The position numbers and the translations under genes were made by a program. 64,000 bases of DNA from Marinobacter sp. LA51 (lineage in GTDB: Bacteria > Pseudomonadota > Gammaproteobacteria > Pseudomonadales > Oleiphilaceae). Numbering within the stretch: the stretch's first letter is position 1; each line of letters opens with the position of its first letter. The stretch lies in assembly GCF_030297175.1 (NCBI RefSeq), contig NZ_AP028070.1:310001-374000 (forward strand), read 5' to 3'. Below are positions 17,848 to 28,000 of the stretch, piece by piece. The notes beneath the pieces are model-generated. The model had not been told where the DNA came from. It did no database searches and worked only from the letters and a program-made list of their open reading frames with translations.

Positions 17848-18516
17848 ATGAGCTTTGCGAGAATCTATCAGCAGGCCGCGGACCGCAAGGGCGGTGAACA
17901 AGCGCTGCAGGCCCTGCTGCCGTCCCTGGCTGAGCCTGGTCAATTGGCGGCGCTGGACGACGACCGGTACCTGTCGGAGATAACCCGATGCATCTTCAAA
18001 GCTGGCTTTGTCTGGCGGGTGATCAACCGGAAATGGCCTGATTTCGAGGCGGCCTTCGACGGGTTTGTTCCCATATACTGGCAGCAGGTTCCGCCAGAGG
18101 TGCTGGAAGACCTGGCCCAGGACGTGCGGATCGTTCGAAACATGCAGAAAATTCGCACTGTGCCGGACAATGCCCGCATGATCGTCGATGCTGCCCGGGA
18201 GCACGGCAGCTTTGGTGCCTTTCTCAGCCAGTGGCCATCAGAGGATCAGGTCGGCTTGCTGCTGTGGCTGAAGCGCAATGGTGCCCGGCTGGGAGGCGCG
18301 ACCGCCCAGTACTTTCTGCGCAATGTCGGCTGGGACGGCTTCATTCTGTCCCGGGATGTACTTGCCGGTCTGCGTCGGGAAGAACTGCTCGACGCCACTC
18401 CTGGCAGCAAGAAAGCACTGACCCAGGCCCAGGAGGCGTTTAACCGCTGGCATCAGGAAACCGGCCTGCCGTACAGTCACCTGTCCAAAATTCTGTCCTG
18501 CACCGTCGAGAACTAG
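17848..18516 (+). CDS. DNA-3-methyladenine glycosylase I-family protein
   Basis: A 222-aa protein of the Tag/methyladenine glycosylase family. Seen: ITRCIFKAGFVWRVINRKWPDFEAAF, matching the family's core, and IVRNMQKIRTVPDNARMI. It is predicted to remove 3-methyladenine from DNA. It diverges from classical Tag, in which zinc-binding Cys/His residues bracket the domain, and I do not see that full set. Substrate is therefore less certain. It lies 38 bp behind btuD, probably as a passenger. Confidence 0.8.
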   Translation: MSFARIYQQAADRKGGEQALQALLPSLAEPGQLAALDDDRYLSEITRCIFKAGFVWRVINRKWPDFEAAFDGFVPIYWQQVPPEVLEDLAQDVRIVRNMQKIRTVPDNARMIVDAAREHGSFGAFLSQWPSEDQVGLLLWLKRNGARLGGATAQYFLRNVGWDGFILSRDVLAGLRREELLDATPGSKKALTQAQEAFNRWHQETGLPYSHLSKILSCTVEN

Positions 18517-18648
18517 GTCTGCCTGCAGCCCTAGTGCGGGCTTGGATACTGCCGGCGATTCGGATCGGTAACTCTCGCCGGGCCCATTGAGGTGAACTAC
18601 ACTTTTCCTGAAGGGGGCGAACAGCCCCGGTAAGGGAAGTTATTCGCC

Positions 18649-20169
18649 ATGGCGAAAAGGAAGTCTCAACCACCGGCATCACCCCCGTCCGCAGAATTCT
18701 TTCACAAGCTGGCGTCAGCGGTGCCGGGCATACTTTTCGCTTATCGGCTCAGCACCGATGGCAAGTCCCATGCGTTTCCCTACGTCAGCAATCACAGCCT
18801 GCAATTGTTTGGCATCGATCCCGAGGTATTGAAGCAGAGCGCTGAACCATTATTCGACATCATCCACCCGGATGACATCGAAGGCCTGGAACAGAGTATC
18901 CGGGAATCGGCCCGTACTCTGGGACCCTTTCAATGCCGGGCCCGCCTGCACCTGATTGATAACGGCTATCAATGGTTCGAAGAGCTGTCCCACCCAATCC
19001 GAGAGCCCGATGGCAGCACGCTCTGGTATGGCCAGTTTTACAATATCCAGCACTATAAGGAGCTGGAACAGGAGCTGCGTGAGAGTGAGTCGGAGTATTC
19101 GTTTCAAGCCGGATTTCAACGTTTGGTGGCTCGTCTGTCGACAGAGTTCATTAACTTGGGCTTTGGCACTATTGACGAGTGCATTGATGAGCTGCTCAAG
19201 AGCGTGGGTGAGTTCTTTTCCATGGATCGGGCTTATCTCTACGCCTTCAGCGAGGACTACACCAAGATCACCAAAACCCATCAATGGTGCCGGGAGGGCG
19301 TGCCCTCGCTGGTGGATGAAGACCAGACCGTATCTATCGATGCCTTTCAGTGCTGGCGAAAACAGCTTCTGGAGATGGTGAATAGCAATCAGGTTGCCCA
19401 CGTTCAGGATGTCTCCGACGCGCCGCCCGACGTTGCTGTGCTTCAATCCGAGGCTGAATCCTCCTCCTCCGACACCGCGTCGGTATTCTGTGTGCCAGTG
19501 CGGGCTCGGGGTGACGTGGTTGGGTTCCTTGGTCTCGATTCACTGGCCCCGCGGGAGTGGCGCCGGGATCTGCACGATCTGCTGATCATCGTCTCAAGTC
19601 TGTTGTCAGGTGCCCTGGAGCGGAACTTGCTTGAGGAACAATTGTTGAACCAGTCGATCCGGGATCCGATGACCGGCCTGCACAACCGCCGTTACTTGAT
19701 GCCGCGGCTCAGTGAGCTGGTGGAACGAGCCGAGAGGTACGACGAAAATTTCACCATCGCCATGCTGGATATCGACTATTTCAAGAAGATCAATGACTCC
19801 GTTGGTCATCTCGGTGGCGACTTTGTCCTGCGCCGGTTTGCTGACATTCTGGAGGATTTGATCCGTTCCACCGACGTGGTGGCGCGGTTCGGCGGCGAGG
19901 AATTCATGGTGGTATTTCCGGGCGCCGAGCAGGGGGCCGTCAAGCAGATGATTGGTCGGATTCTGGCGGCGGTGCGCCATGGCAGTTTCGTCTTCGAGGG
20001 GCGCTCGATCCCGGTCACGGTAAGCGCCGGGGTTGCCTCGGTCCGGGAGCGGGACGATCGGATGATTTCGGTCGACGCGGTGATCGGCCGGGCCGACCAT
20101 CGCCTGTACCTTGCTAAACAGTCGGGCCGTGATTGTGCGTTCGATGTTTCCGGCCCGCTTGGTCTGTAG
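18649..20169 (+). CDS. Diguanylate cyclase with PAS and GAF sensor domains
   Basis: A 506-aa cytoplasmic protein. The PAS domain (about 20-140) has SNHSLQLFGIDPEVL and the PAC tail LWYGQFYNIQHYKELEQEL. A GAF domain (about 155-320) follows. The GGDEF domain (about 335-500) has the active site RFGGEEF, and the I-site RSTD lies five residues before GGEEF, so product inhibition by c-di-GMP is expected. No EAL or HD-GYP domain and no transmembrane segment is present. A small hairpin (GGGGC-GAACA-GCCCC, 18614-18628) lies in its leader. Confidence 0.93.
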   Translation: MAKRKSQPPASPPSAEFFHKLASAVPGILFAYRLSTDGKSHAFPYVSNHSLQLFGIDPEVLKQSAEPLFDIIHPDDIEGLEQSIRESARTLGPFQCRARLHLIDNGYQWFEELSHPIREPDGSTLWYGQFYNIQHYKELEQELRESESEYSFQAGFQRLVARLSTEFINLGFGTIDECIDELLKSVGEFFSMDRAYLYAFSEDYTKITKTHQWCREGVPSLVDEDQTVSIDAFQCWRKQLLEMVNSNQVAHVQDVSDAPPDVAVLQSEAESSSSDTASVFCVPVRARGDVVGFLGLDSLAPREWRRDLHDLLIIVSSLLSGALERNLLEEQLLNQSIRDPMTGLHNRRYLMPRLSELVERAERYDENFTIAMLDIDYFKKINDSVGHLGGDFVLRRFADILEDLIRSTDVVARFGGEEFMVVFPGAEQGAVKQMIGRILAAVRHGSFVFEGRSIPVTVSAGVASVRERDDRMISVDAVIGRADHRLYLAKQSGRDCAFDVSGPLGL

Positions 20170-20189
20170 GAAGCTGTACTTCACCTTAT

Positions 20190-20226
20190 ATCTCTAAATG
20201 CTATATGCTTATAATCAATTAGAGAT
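20190..20226 (+). promoter_or_regulatory. Inverted-repeat operator over the MBL/SulP promoter
   Basis: A perfect 8-bp inverted repeat, ATCTCTAA (20190-20197) and TTAGAGAT (20219-20226), has a 21-bp AT-rich spacer. A consensus -10, TATAAT (20210-20215), lies inside it. A repressor bound here would block RNA polymerase. ArsR-type persulfide sensors (BigR/SqrR) often use such AT-rich dyads before MBL-SulP operons, but no such regulator gene is in the window. Confidence 0.55.
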
Positions 20227-20246
20227 TTCAGGCAAAGGTGAACGCC

Positions 20247-21113
20247 ATGAGTAATCCCATCGTCCAGCCGTTTTTCGACGAAGCCACCAACACGTTCAGC
20301 TATGTGGTTCGCGATCCGGACAGCCAGGCCTGTGCAATTCTGGATTCGGTACTCGACTTCGATTACGCCGCCGGTCGCACCGCCGTGGACTCCGCCAATG
20401 ACATTGTGGCCTATGTGCACAACCATGACCTGACGGTGGAGTGGGTTCTGGAAACCCATGTCCATGCCGACCATCTGTCGGCTGCGCCGCACCTGAAAAA
20501 ACAACTGGGCGGCAAGACTGGCATCGGCCTACACATTCGCGATGTCCAGGAGATCTTTGGCAAGGCTTTCAATGCGGGCGGCGACTTTGCCCGTGATGGC
20601 AGCCAATTCGACCGGCTTTTCCAGGAAGGCGATCGCTTCCGGATTGGCGGGCTGGAGGCTTGCGTTCTGCACACGCCCGGTCACACGCCAGCGTGTCTTA
20701 CCTACGTTATCGGTGACGCGGCTTTCGTTGGCGACACCCTGTTCATGCCCGATTACGGCACTGCCCGGTGTGATTTCCCCGGCGGCGACGCCCGCACCCT
20801 GTACCGCTCCATTCAGAAAGTGCTGGCACTGCCGCCGGAGACCCGGCTGTTTCTGTGCCACGACTACAAGGCCCCTGGCCGGGATGACTACGCCCCGATG
20901 ACCTCCGTGGCGGAACAACGCAACAACAACATTCACGTGCACGATGGCGTGTCTGAGGATGAGTTTGTCACTCTGCGCACCGAGCGCGACGCCACCCTCG
21001 GCATGCCGAGGCTGATACTGCCCGCAGTGCAGGTCAACATGCGCGCCGGGCAGTTTCCACCGGCGGAGGACAATGACCAGGTTTATCTGAAAGTGCCTAT
21101 CAACCGGTTCTGA
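20247..21113 (+). CDS. MBL-fold hydrolase, probable persulfide dioxygenase-like
   Basis: 288 aa from the ATG at 20247, which AAAGGTG precedes (an in-frame GTG at 20238 is less likely). The metal-binding motif is THVHADHLSA. Further metal ligands are in HTPGHTPACLTYVIGD, GDTLFMPDYGTARCDF and LCHDYKAPGRDDY. The pattern resembles ETHE1/Blh-type enzymes that oxidise glutathione persulfide to sulfite. The SulP transporter starts 7 bp after the stop, consistent with sulfide detoxification and export or import of the oxidised sulfur product. Confidence 0.82.
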   Translation: MSNPIVQPFFDEATNTFSYVVRDPDSQACAILDSVLDFDYAAGRTAVDSANDIVAYVHNHDLTVEWVLETHVHADHLSAAPHLKKQLGGKTGIGLHIRDVQEIFGKAFNAGGDFARDGSQFDRLFQEGDRFRIGGLEACVLHTPGHTPACLTYVIGDAAFVGDTLFMPDYGTARCDFPGGDARTLYRSIQKVLALPPETRLFLCHDYKAPGRDDYAPMTSVAEQRNNNIHVHDGVSEDEFVTLRTERDATLGMPRLILPAVQVNMRAGQFPPAEDNDQVYLKVPINRF

Positions 21114-21120
21114 GGCGGCA

Positions 21121-22854
21121 ATGAACGTCAAACACTACTTGCCCCTTCTGGACTGGCTGCCCGGCTATGGCCGTAGTCAGGTCGCCAGTGATCTGGTCGC
21201 CGCGGTCATTGTCACCGTGATGCTGATTCCCCAGTCGCTGGCTTACGCGTTGCTCGCGGGCTTGCCGCCCCAGGTGGGGCTGTACGCCAGTATCCTGCCC
21301 TTGGTGGTGTATGCGGTGTTCGGCACCAGTCGCACGCTCTCGGTTGGGCCGGTGGCGGTGGCATCCCTGATGACGGCGGCAGCGCTGGCGCCGCTGGCCC
21401 AGGCCGGAACGTCGGAGTACCTCATTGGCGCGGTGGTGCTGGCAACGCTGTCCGGGTTGATGCTCATGGCCATGGGCCTGCTTCGGCTCGGCTTTATGGC
21501 CAATTTTCTGAGCCACCCGGTGATTTCCGGTTTCATCACCGCCTCCGGGATTGTTATCGCGGCGAGTCAGCTCAAGCACATTCTGGGTGTCGAGGCGTCC
21601 GGTCATAATCTGCTCGAAATCGTGACCTCCCTGGCGGGTTCCATTGGCCAGACCAATGGGGCGACAGTCGCCGTTGGCGCCGGGGCTTTGCTGTTCCTGC
21701 TGCTGGCTCGCCAACGCCTGAATCCGCTGTTGCGCGCCGTCGGGCTGGCACCCCGGCTGGCGGATATCCTGACCAAGACCGCGCCAATCCTGGCGGTGCT
21801 GGTAACGACGTTGCTGGCCTGGCAGCTGAATCTCGGTGCCCAGGGTGTAAAGCTGGTTGGCCAGGTGCCGGCAGGCTTGCCATCCCTGGGTCTGCCCAGC
21901 CTCGACTGGGGTCTATGGCAGCAGCTGGCCGTAAGTGCCCTGTTGATCAGTGTGGTGGGTTTTGTGGAGTCGGTGTCGGTGGGCCAGACCCTGGCTGCAA
22001 AGCGTCGTCAGCGTATCGATCCGGATCAGGAACTGATCGGGCTGGGCGCAGCCAATGTCAGCGCTGGCCTGTCCGGCGGCATGCCGGTGACCGGGGGCTT
22101 CTCCCGGTCGGTGGTGAACTTCGACGCTGGCGCCGAAACCCCCGCGGCTGGCGCCTTCACGGCAGTCGGGATTGCGCTGGCCACCCTGTACCTGACCCCG
22201 GCTATTGCCTATCTGCCCCAGGCGACGCTGGCGGCAACCATCATGGTGGCGGTTGCCACCCTGATTGATCTGCCCGCGCTTGCGCGGACCTGGCGCTACT
22301 CCAGGCCCGATTTTGGCGCCATGCTGGCCACCATCCTGCTGACCCTCGTGCACAGCGTTGAGGCTGGCATCCTGGCTGGTGTGGGATTGTCCATCGGCCT
22401 GTTTCTCTACCGCACCAGCCGGCCTCACAGTGCTGTTGTTGGTCGGGTGCCTGGAACCGAACACTTCCGAAACGTGCTGCGTCACGATGTTGAACTTTGT
22501 CCCAAGGTGACCTTTCTGCGGGTGGACGAAAGCCTGTATTTTGCCAATGCCCGTTTCCTGGAAGAGCGGGTGATGGATCTGGTGGCCGGTGAGCCGGCGT
22601 TGAAGCATCTGGTGCTGGTCTGCCCGGCGGTAAATCTGATCGACGCCTCGGCGCTGGAGAGCCTGGAAGCCATCAACGACCGCCTGCGAAATGCCGGCGT
22701 CGCTCTGCACCTGTCGGAGGTGAAAGGGCCGGTGATGGACCGTCTCAGGGATACGGATTTGCTGGCCAATTTGAGTGGTGAGGTTTTCCTCAGCACCTTT
22801 GAAGCCTGGCAGAGACTGATCGGGCAGTCGGTAGCGCAGCGTATTATTGTCTAG
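21121..22854 (+). CDS. SulP-family anion transporter with STAS domain
   Basis: 577 aa. The transmembrane part (1-430) has the SulP signatures VTVMLIPQSLAYALLAGLPPQVGLYAS and GGMPVTGGFSRSVVNFDAGA. A cytoplasmic STAS domain (about 445-560, LVCPAVNLIDASALESLEAIN) follows. It is likely a sulfate or sulfite transporter, given the persulfide-dioxygenase-like partner upstream. Bicarbonate or another anion is possible, as in other SulP branches. Confidence 0.9.
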   Translation: MNVKHYLPLLDWLPGYGRSQVASDLVAAVIVTVMLIPQSLAYALLAGLPPQVGLYASILPLVVYAVFGTSRTLSVGPVAVASLMTAAALAPLAQAGTSEYLIGAVVLATLSGLMLMAMGLLRLGFMANFLSHPVISGFITASGIVIAASQLKHILGVEASGHNLLEIVTSLAGSIGQTNGATVAVGAGALLFLLLARQRLNPLLRAVGLAPRLADILTKTAPILAVLVTTLLAWQLNLGAQGVKLVGQVPAGLPSLGLPSLDWGLWQQLAVSALLISVVGFVESVSVGQTLAAKRRQRIDPDQELIGLGAANVSAGLSGGMPVTGGFSRSVVNFDAGAETPAAGAFTAVGIALATLYLTPAIAYLPQATLAATIMVAVATLIDLPALARTWRYSRPDFGAMLATILLTLVHSVEAGILAGVGLSIGLFLYRTSRPHSAVVGRVPGTEHFRNVLRHDVELCPKVTFLRVDESLYFANARFLEERVMDLVAGEPALKHLVLVCPAVNLIDASALESLEAINDRLRNAGVALHLSEVKGPVMDRLRDTDLLANLSGEVFLSTFEAWQRLIGQSVAQRIIV

Positions 22855-22938
22855 CCGACAGCGTGCTTGCCCAATGGGTAGGGCCGACCGGTACTATGTA
22901 ATTTCTCCTTTCGGTGTTCAGATAACGGCACGTGCACT

Positions 22939-23598
22939 ATGGGTATGACCGAAAACCTGCTTTCGACCACCCAGTGGCTCATCACCCTGGTGCTGTTTCT
23001 GCTGATCCTGGCGCGGGCGGTGCGCACCATCGACTGGCAGGCTGTGCGCCGGGATAACACCCTGCAGCACACGTTCTTCGGTGCGGCGGTAGTGCTGGGA
23101 TTTCTCTGGCAGTTGCGGGCGGGGCTGTCTCCCGGCCTCTCCATTCATGTGTTCGGTATTACGGTGATTACCCTCATGCTGGGTTGGGCGCTGGCGGTTC
23201 TGGCTGGCCTGCTGGCGCTGGTCATTACTGTGATCACTGGACGCGAACCCTTGCTGATGTTTGCGGCCAACGGCTTGATTACCGTTATGATTCCCGCGTT
23301 AGTCAGTCATGGCATCATGCTTTGGGAGCGCCACAAAAATTTTAAGAACTTTTTCGCCTATATTTTCGTGTGTGGTTTTTTCGGTGCCGGCATTGCGGTA
23401 GCGGCGGCTGGCATTGTGATGTGCCTGCTGCTCTGGTCCAGTGGCGTCTATGATTTGTCCGAGCTGGTCCATGAATACCTGCGGTATTTGCCGCTGTTTA
23501 TGATTCCCGAGGGGTTTGCCAACGGTGCCTTTGTTACCGGATTGATGGTTTTTCATCCGGATCGGCTCACTACCCTGGATCAGCGACGCTATCGGTAA
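22939..23598 (+). CDS. CbiM-like integral membrane protein
   Basis: A 219-aa protein with six or seven hydrophobic segments. The ending RYLPLFMIPEGFANGAFVTG matches the conserved C-terminal region of energy-coupling-factor permeases of the CbiM/COG3235 type. In this proteobacterial branch it is usually solitary, lacking CbiN, CbiQ and CbiO, and none is nearby here. Cobalt or nickel handling is therefore only suggested. It lies 84 bp after the SulP gene on the same strand. Confidence 0.72.
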   Translation: MGMTENLLSTTQWLITLVLFLLILARAVRTIDWQAVRRDNTLQHTFFGAAVVLGFLWQLRAGLSPGLSIHVFGITVITLMLGWALAVLAGLLALVITVITGREPLLMFAANGLITVMIPALVSHGIMLWERHKNFKNFFAYIFVCGFFGAGIAVAAAGIVMCLLLWSSGVYDLSELVHEYLRYLPLFMIPEGFANGAFVTGLMVFHPDRLTTLDQRRYR

Positions 23599-23758
23599 GC
23601 GAACGGGCAGGGTCTCGACTACACTCCCGCGCATGGTTCAGTAGGCCATTGAACAGGCTGGTATGCGCTAACGCCAGAAAATGTGGTTTACTCCCGTTGT
23701 TAACAAGAACAGCGCCCGAAATGGGCGGGCTCCATTTACCTAAGCTGGCCATGAAGTA

Positions 23759-25018
23759 ATGCCCAAAAGACTCTTTCCCCTGATCATCCTTGCCCTTGGT
23801 GTCCTTGGTTTTCTCGCCCTCAAGATGACCCGTCCTGAACCGGCCGAAGTCAGCGCCACGGAACGCAGCTGGCGGGTGAGCACCCAGATTGTTGAGCCGG
23901 GAAACCACACGCCGTTGTTGCCCCTGTATGGCCAGGTTGCGGCGCCCGAGCAGCTGAACGTAACCGCGACACTGGCCGGGCGGATTGACGCACGACCTGT
24001 TTCGGAAGGCGAGCGGGTGCAGGCCGGGGATCTGCTGGTGGCTCTGGATGACGCCGATATCCGGCCGGTGCTGACCCAGGCGGAGTCACAAGTGGCCGAT
24101 CTCAAGGCCCAGCTCCAGTCGGAGCAGGTCCGGCACCGCAATGACCGGGCGGCGATCAAGAGTGAGCAGGCGATTCGCGATAATGCGGCCCGGCAACTGG
24201 AGCGCACCAAGTCTCTGGTCGGCCGTAATCTGGCCTCGCAGGAAAACCTGGAAGCCGCTACCGACGCCTTGGCCCGGGCGGAGCTGACGGTCAGCACGCG
24301 CCAGCGGGCTATCGACGAACACCCGTCCCGATTGCAGAGTCTGGAAGCCAAGCTGGCCCAGGCCGAAGCCAACCTGGCAACCATCGAGCGGGATGCCAAG
24401 CGGTCGCGGCTTACCGCCCCGTTCGATGGCGTGGTTACCGGTGTCCAGGTGGCACCCGGGGATCTGGTAGCCCGCAACGAACCTCTGCTGTCGCTCTATC
24501 CGGCAAAGAACCTTGAGCTGCGAGCGCGGGTGCCGGCGATGTTCCGTGCAGAGCTGCTCGACGCCCTGTCCCGGAATGACACGCTGATGGCAACCAGTGA
24601 AGGCGGGGAGCACCGGTTTGAACTGGTCCGGTTTGCCGGCACCGCCGATGCGGCCGGCACCGAAGCCATCCTGGCCCTGGTGGGCAATGGTGGCGGCTTG
24701 CGCCCCGGAGAGTTGCTGCCGGTTAACCTGCAACGGCCCGAACGTGCGGATACCGTTGCCATCCCTTTCAGCGCTCTTTATGGCGCCAATGCCGTTTATC
24801 TGATGAACCAGGACCAGCGTATGGAGCGGGTTCGGGTCGAGCGCATAGGCGAGGCCATGTCGAACAACGGCGAGCGCCGGCTCCTGGTAGCGGGTGGAGA
24901 GCTCAAGCCGGGTGCAAAGCTGATCACCACGCACTTGCCCAATGCCATGACCGGATTAAAGGTTGAGTCGGTGGCCCCTGAAGGGTCGGAACAGAAGGGC
25001 GCGGAGGCTGCTGAATGA
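23759..25018 (+). CDS. RND efflux periplasmic adaptor (membrane fusion protein)
   Basis: A 419-aa adaptor. It has an N-terminal membrane anchor (LFPLIILALGVLGFLAL) and a lipoyl/barrel-sandwich segment (TATLAGRIDARPVSEGERVQAG). A long alpha-hairpin coiled coil runs over about residues 95-210 (SQVADLKAQLQSEQ to AEANLATIERDAK), followed by the second lipoyl half RLTAPFDGVVTGVQVAPGDLV. It connects the RND pump to an outer-membrane channel, which is not encoded nearby. Its stop overlaps the pump start (ATGA). The 160-bp leader holds a 10-bp palindrome, TTGTTAACAA, at 23697-23706. Confidence 0.92.
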   Translation: MPKRLFPLIILALGVLGFLALKMTRPEPAEVSATERSWRVSTQIVEPGNHTPLLPLYGQVAAPEQLNVTATLAGRIDARPVSEGERVQAGDLLVALDDADIRPVLTQAESQVADLKAQLQSEQVRHRNDRAAIKSEQAIRDNAARQLERTKSLVGRNLASQENLEAATDALARAELTVSTRQRAIDEHPSRLQSLEAKLAQAEANLATIERDAKRSRLTAPFDGVVTGVQVAPGDLVARNEPLLSLYPAKNLELRARVPAMFRAELLDALSRNDTLMATSEGGEHRFELVRFAGTADAAGTEAILALVGNGGGLRPGELLPVNLQRPERADTVAIPFSALYGANAVYLMNQDQRMERVRVERIGEAMSNNGERRLLVAGGELKPGAKLITTHLPNAMTGLKVESVAPEGSEQKGAEAAE

Positions 25019-28000
25019 CAGGCCGCCGAGGGGTGATCGGTTTTTTTGTGCATCACCGGGTTGCCGCCAATCTGGTGATGTTGGTGATGTTGTTGGGTGG
25101 CGTGCTCGCGCTGACCCGGATGAATATGCAGTTTTTCCCGACCTTTGCCCTCGACATTGTCAGCGTCCGGGTGGTCTGGAGCGGTGCCTCAGCTGAGGAC
25201 GTCGAGCAGGGTATTACCGATCCTCTTGAGCAACGGCTGCGCAGCATCGACGGCCTCAAGAAGATGACTTCCACCTCGGCCCAGAGCGTGTCCTCCATCA
25301 CCCTGGAGTTCCATGAGGGCACGGACCCCATGCAGGCGCTGGACGACGTCAATCAGCAGGTGGACGAATTCACCAACCTGCCGGCAGATGCCGAAGAGCC
25401 TCAGGTCACCCGGATTGAACGTTACGAGCCGGTGGCGCGATTACTGGTTTACGGAGATGTCGATCGCAGCGAATTGCGGGACTTGAGTTACCGGTTTGAG
25501 GATGAGCTGCTGGAGCAGGGCATTGATCGGGTTGAAATCTCCGGCCTGCCGGAGCAGCAGATCAGCATCGATGTGCCGGTTGAACGCCTGGAGACCCTGG
25601 GGTTGTCCCTGGAACAGATTGCCGACCGGGTGGCTTCCATTTCCCGGGATCTGCCCGCCGGCATGATGGCGCAGCAGGATGCTACCCGGGAGTTGCGGGC
25701 GGTGGAGCAGCGCCGGTCTGCCCAGGCGTTCGAGGACGTCACGGTACTCAGTGGTGAGCGGATCCAGCTCAGGCTGGGGGACATTGCCATTATCCGGCAG
25801 GAAGCCCGGGATAATCAGGTGACCCTGAGTCGCAACGGGTACCCGGCGGCGGAGCTGGTACTTCAGCGCGCCGAAAATGGCGATTCCCTGGAATCTGCTC
25901 AGGTTCTGGATGACTGGCTGGAAAAAACCCGGCCGACCCTGCCGCCCTCCCTGACCCTGGAAGTGTACGACCAGTCCTGGCAGCTGCTGAACGATCGTAT
26001 TTCCCTGCTGGTCAATAACGGGCTTGGCGGTTTGGTGCTGGTGGTCTGCCTGTTGTACCTGTTCCTGCCGGGCCGGGTGGCCGTCTGGGTGGCGATTGGC
26101 ATACCCACCGCGTTCCTGGCGTCCATGGCGGTGCTGTGGGGCATCGGCGGCTCCATCAATATGATTTCGCTGTTTGCCCTGATCATGGCCCTGGGGGTAA
26201 TTGTTGACGATGCCATTGTGGTGGGCGAAGACGCCGATGCCCACGCGCGGATGGGTGAAGAGTCGATATACGCCTCCGAGGGCGCCGCCAAGCGCATGGT
26301 GTGGCCGGTTTTGGCGTCGTCGCTGACCACCGTGGCCGCGTTCATGCCGTTGCTGGTCGTGGGCGGTGTGATTGGTAATATCCTGGGCGATATCCCCACG
26401 GTGATGATCTGCGTGCTGGTGGCTTCGCTTCTGGAGTGCTTTATTGTGCTGCCCGCGCACCTGCGCCACGCCTTCGTGCCCCGCGGTCGCTCCGGTGGTG
26501 AAAAACAGCCCGCGTCCGTTAGCCGAAATCCTGTAGCGCGCCTGCGTTCGGGTTTTGAGACGAAGTTCGATCAGTTCCGCGAAGGCCGGTTTCGCCGGTT
26601 TTCCCTGCTCAGCCTGAAGCACCGGGGCGTAACCCTGGCAAGTGCGGTCGCATTGGCCCTGCTTACGGTCGGTTTGCTGGCCGGTGGCCGGCTTGGCTTC
26701 AATTTTTTCCCGACGCCCGAGCCCTCGATTTTTTACGCCAACGCCAGCTTTGTGGCCGGAACCGATGAGCGCACGGTGGACCGGTTTCTGGAGGACATGC
26801 GACGAAGCCTGGACGAAACCGAGGAGGCCCTCGGCGGCGATCTGATCCTGCACGCTATTACCCGCGAGGGCGCAACCCTGGGGGCCGGAGGGCGGTCACG
26901 TACTGGTGAGGAGCTCGGCGCCATGTTCATAGAGCTGGCACCTTCAGACCGGCGCCTGGTTCGCAATCCCGAGTTCATTAACGAATGGCGCAGCCGCCTG
27001 GCGCTGCCTGCGGGGCTGGAAAACCTGAGTATTTCCGAGCGGCAAGCCGGACCACCGGGCCGGGATGTCAACGTGCGCCTGACCGGCGATGATGCCGAAT
27101 CCCTGAAAGCTGCCGCCGAAGCCCTGTCCCAGGCGCTGTCGACCCTTCCGGGTGTGCTCGACGTGGAAGACGACATGCCCTGGGGGCGGGAACAGCTGAT
27201 CTACCAGGTGAGCGCCTATGGCGAGGCCCTCGGCCTGACCACCTCCGATCTGGGCCGACAATTGCGGGCCGCCTTTGATGGCCGTATTGCCCAGATCTAT
27301 CAGGATGGACGGGACGAAGTGGAAGTGCGGGTACAGTTGCCCCAGGATCAGCGCGAGCGACTCTCCACCTTGTCAAAGATGACTGTAAGAGTGCTGGATG
27401 GCCGCTTTGTTCCACTGAGCCAGGTTATGAATCTGGATCACCGGCAGGGCTTCGAAGCCCTCCGCCATGCTGACGGCAAGCTGGCGGTGGAGGTGAGCTC
27501 CGGGCTGAATACCCAGGTCAGCACCACCGACCAGATTCTCAACAGCCTGCAGGCCGAGGTCCTGCCGGAAATCGCCAGCAGCTATAACGTGCGCTACAGC
27601 TTCGAAGGCCGGGCCGCCGACCAGCGCGAAACACTGGCCGACATGCAGACCGGTCTGATCATTGGCCTCGGCCTGATGTACGTGGTGCTGGTCTGGGTGT
27701 TTGCGTCCTGGAGTCTTCCGGTCATTGTCATGGCGATTATCCCCTTTGCCTTGGTCGGAGCCCTCATCGGGCATTGGCTGATGGGGCTCCAGCTCACCAT
27801 TCTGTCCCTGTTCGGGTTGTTTGGTTTGTCCGGAATAGTGGTCAATAACGCCATCATCCTCGTAGCTTTCTATAACCAGCAGCGAAAAAAGGGCCTCGAC
27901 ATCACCGAAGCCCTGAACGAGGCCGCGGTGCAACGGGTGCGGGCGGTAATGCTGACCTCGCTGACCACTATCGGTGGCCTGTTGCCTCTGTTGTTTGAAA

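Noticed and set aside
23697..23706. TTGTTAACAA palindrome before the RND operon as an operator
   Set aside because: It is only 10 bp with no second copy or adjacent regulator gene; too weak to call.
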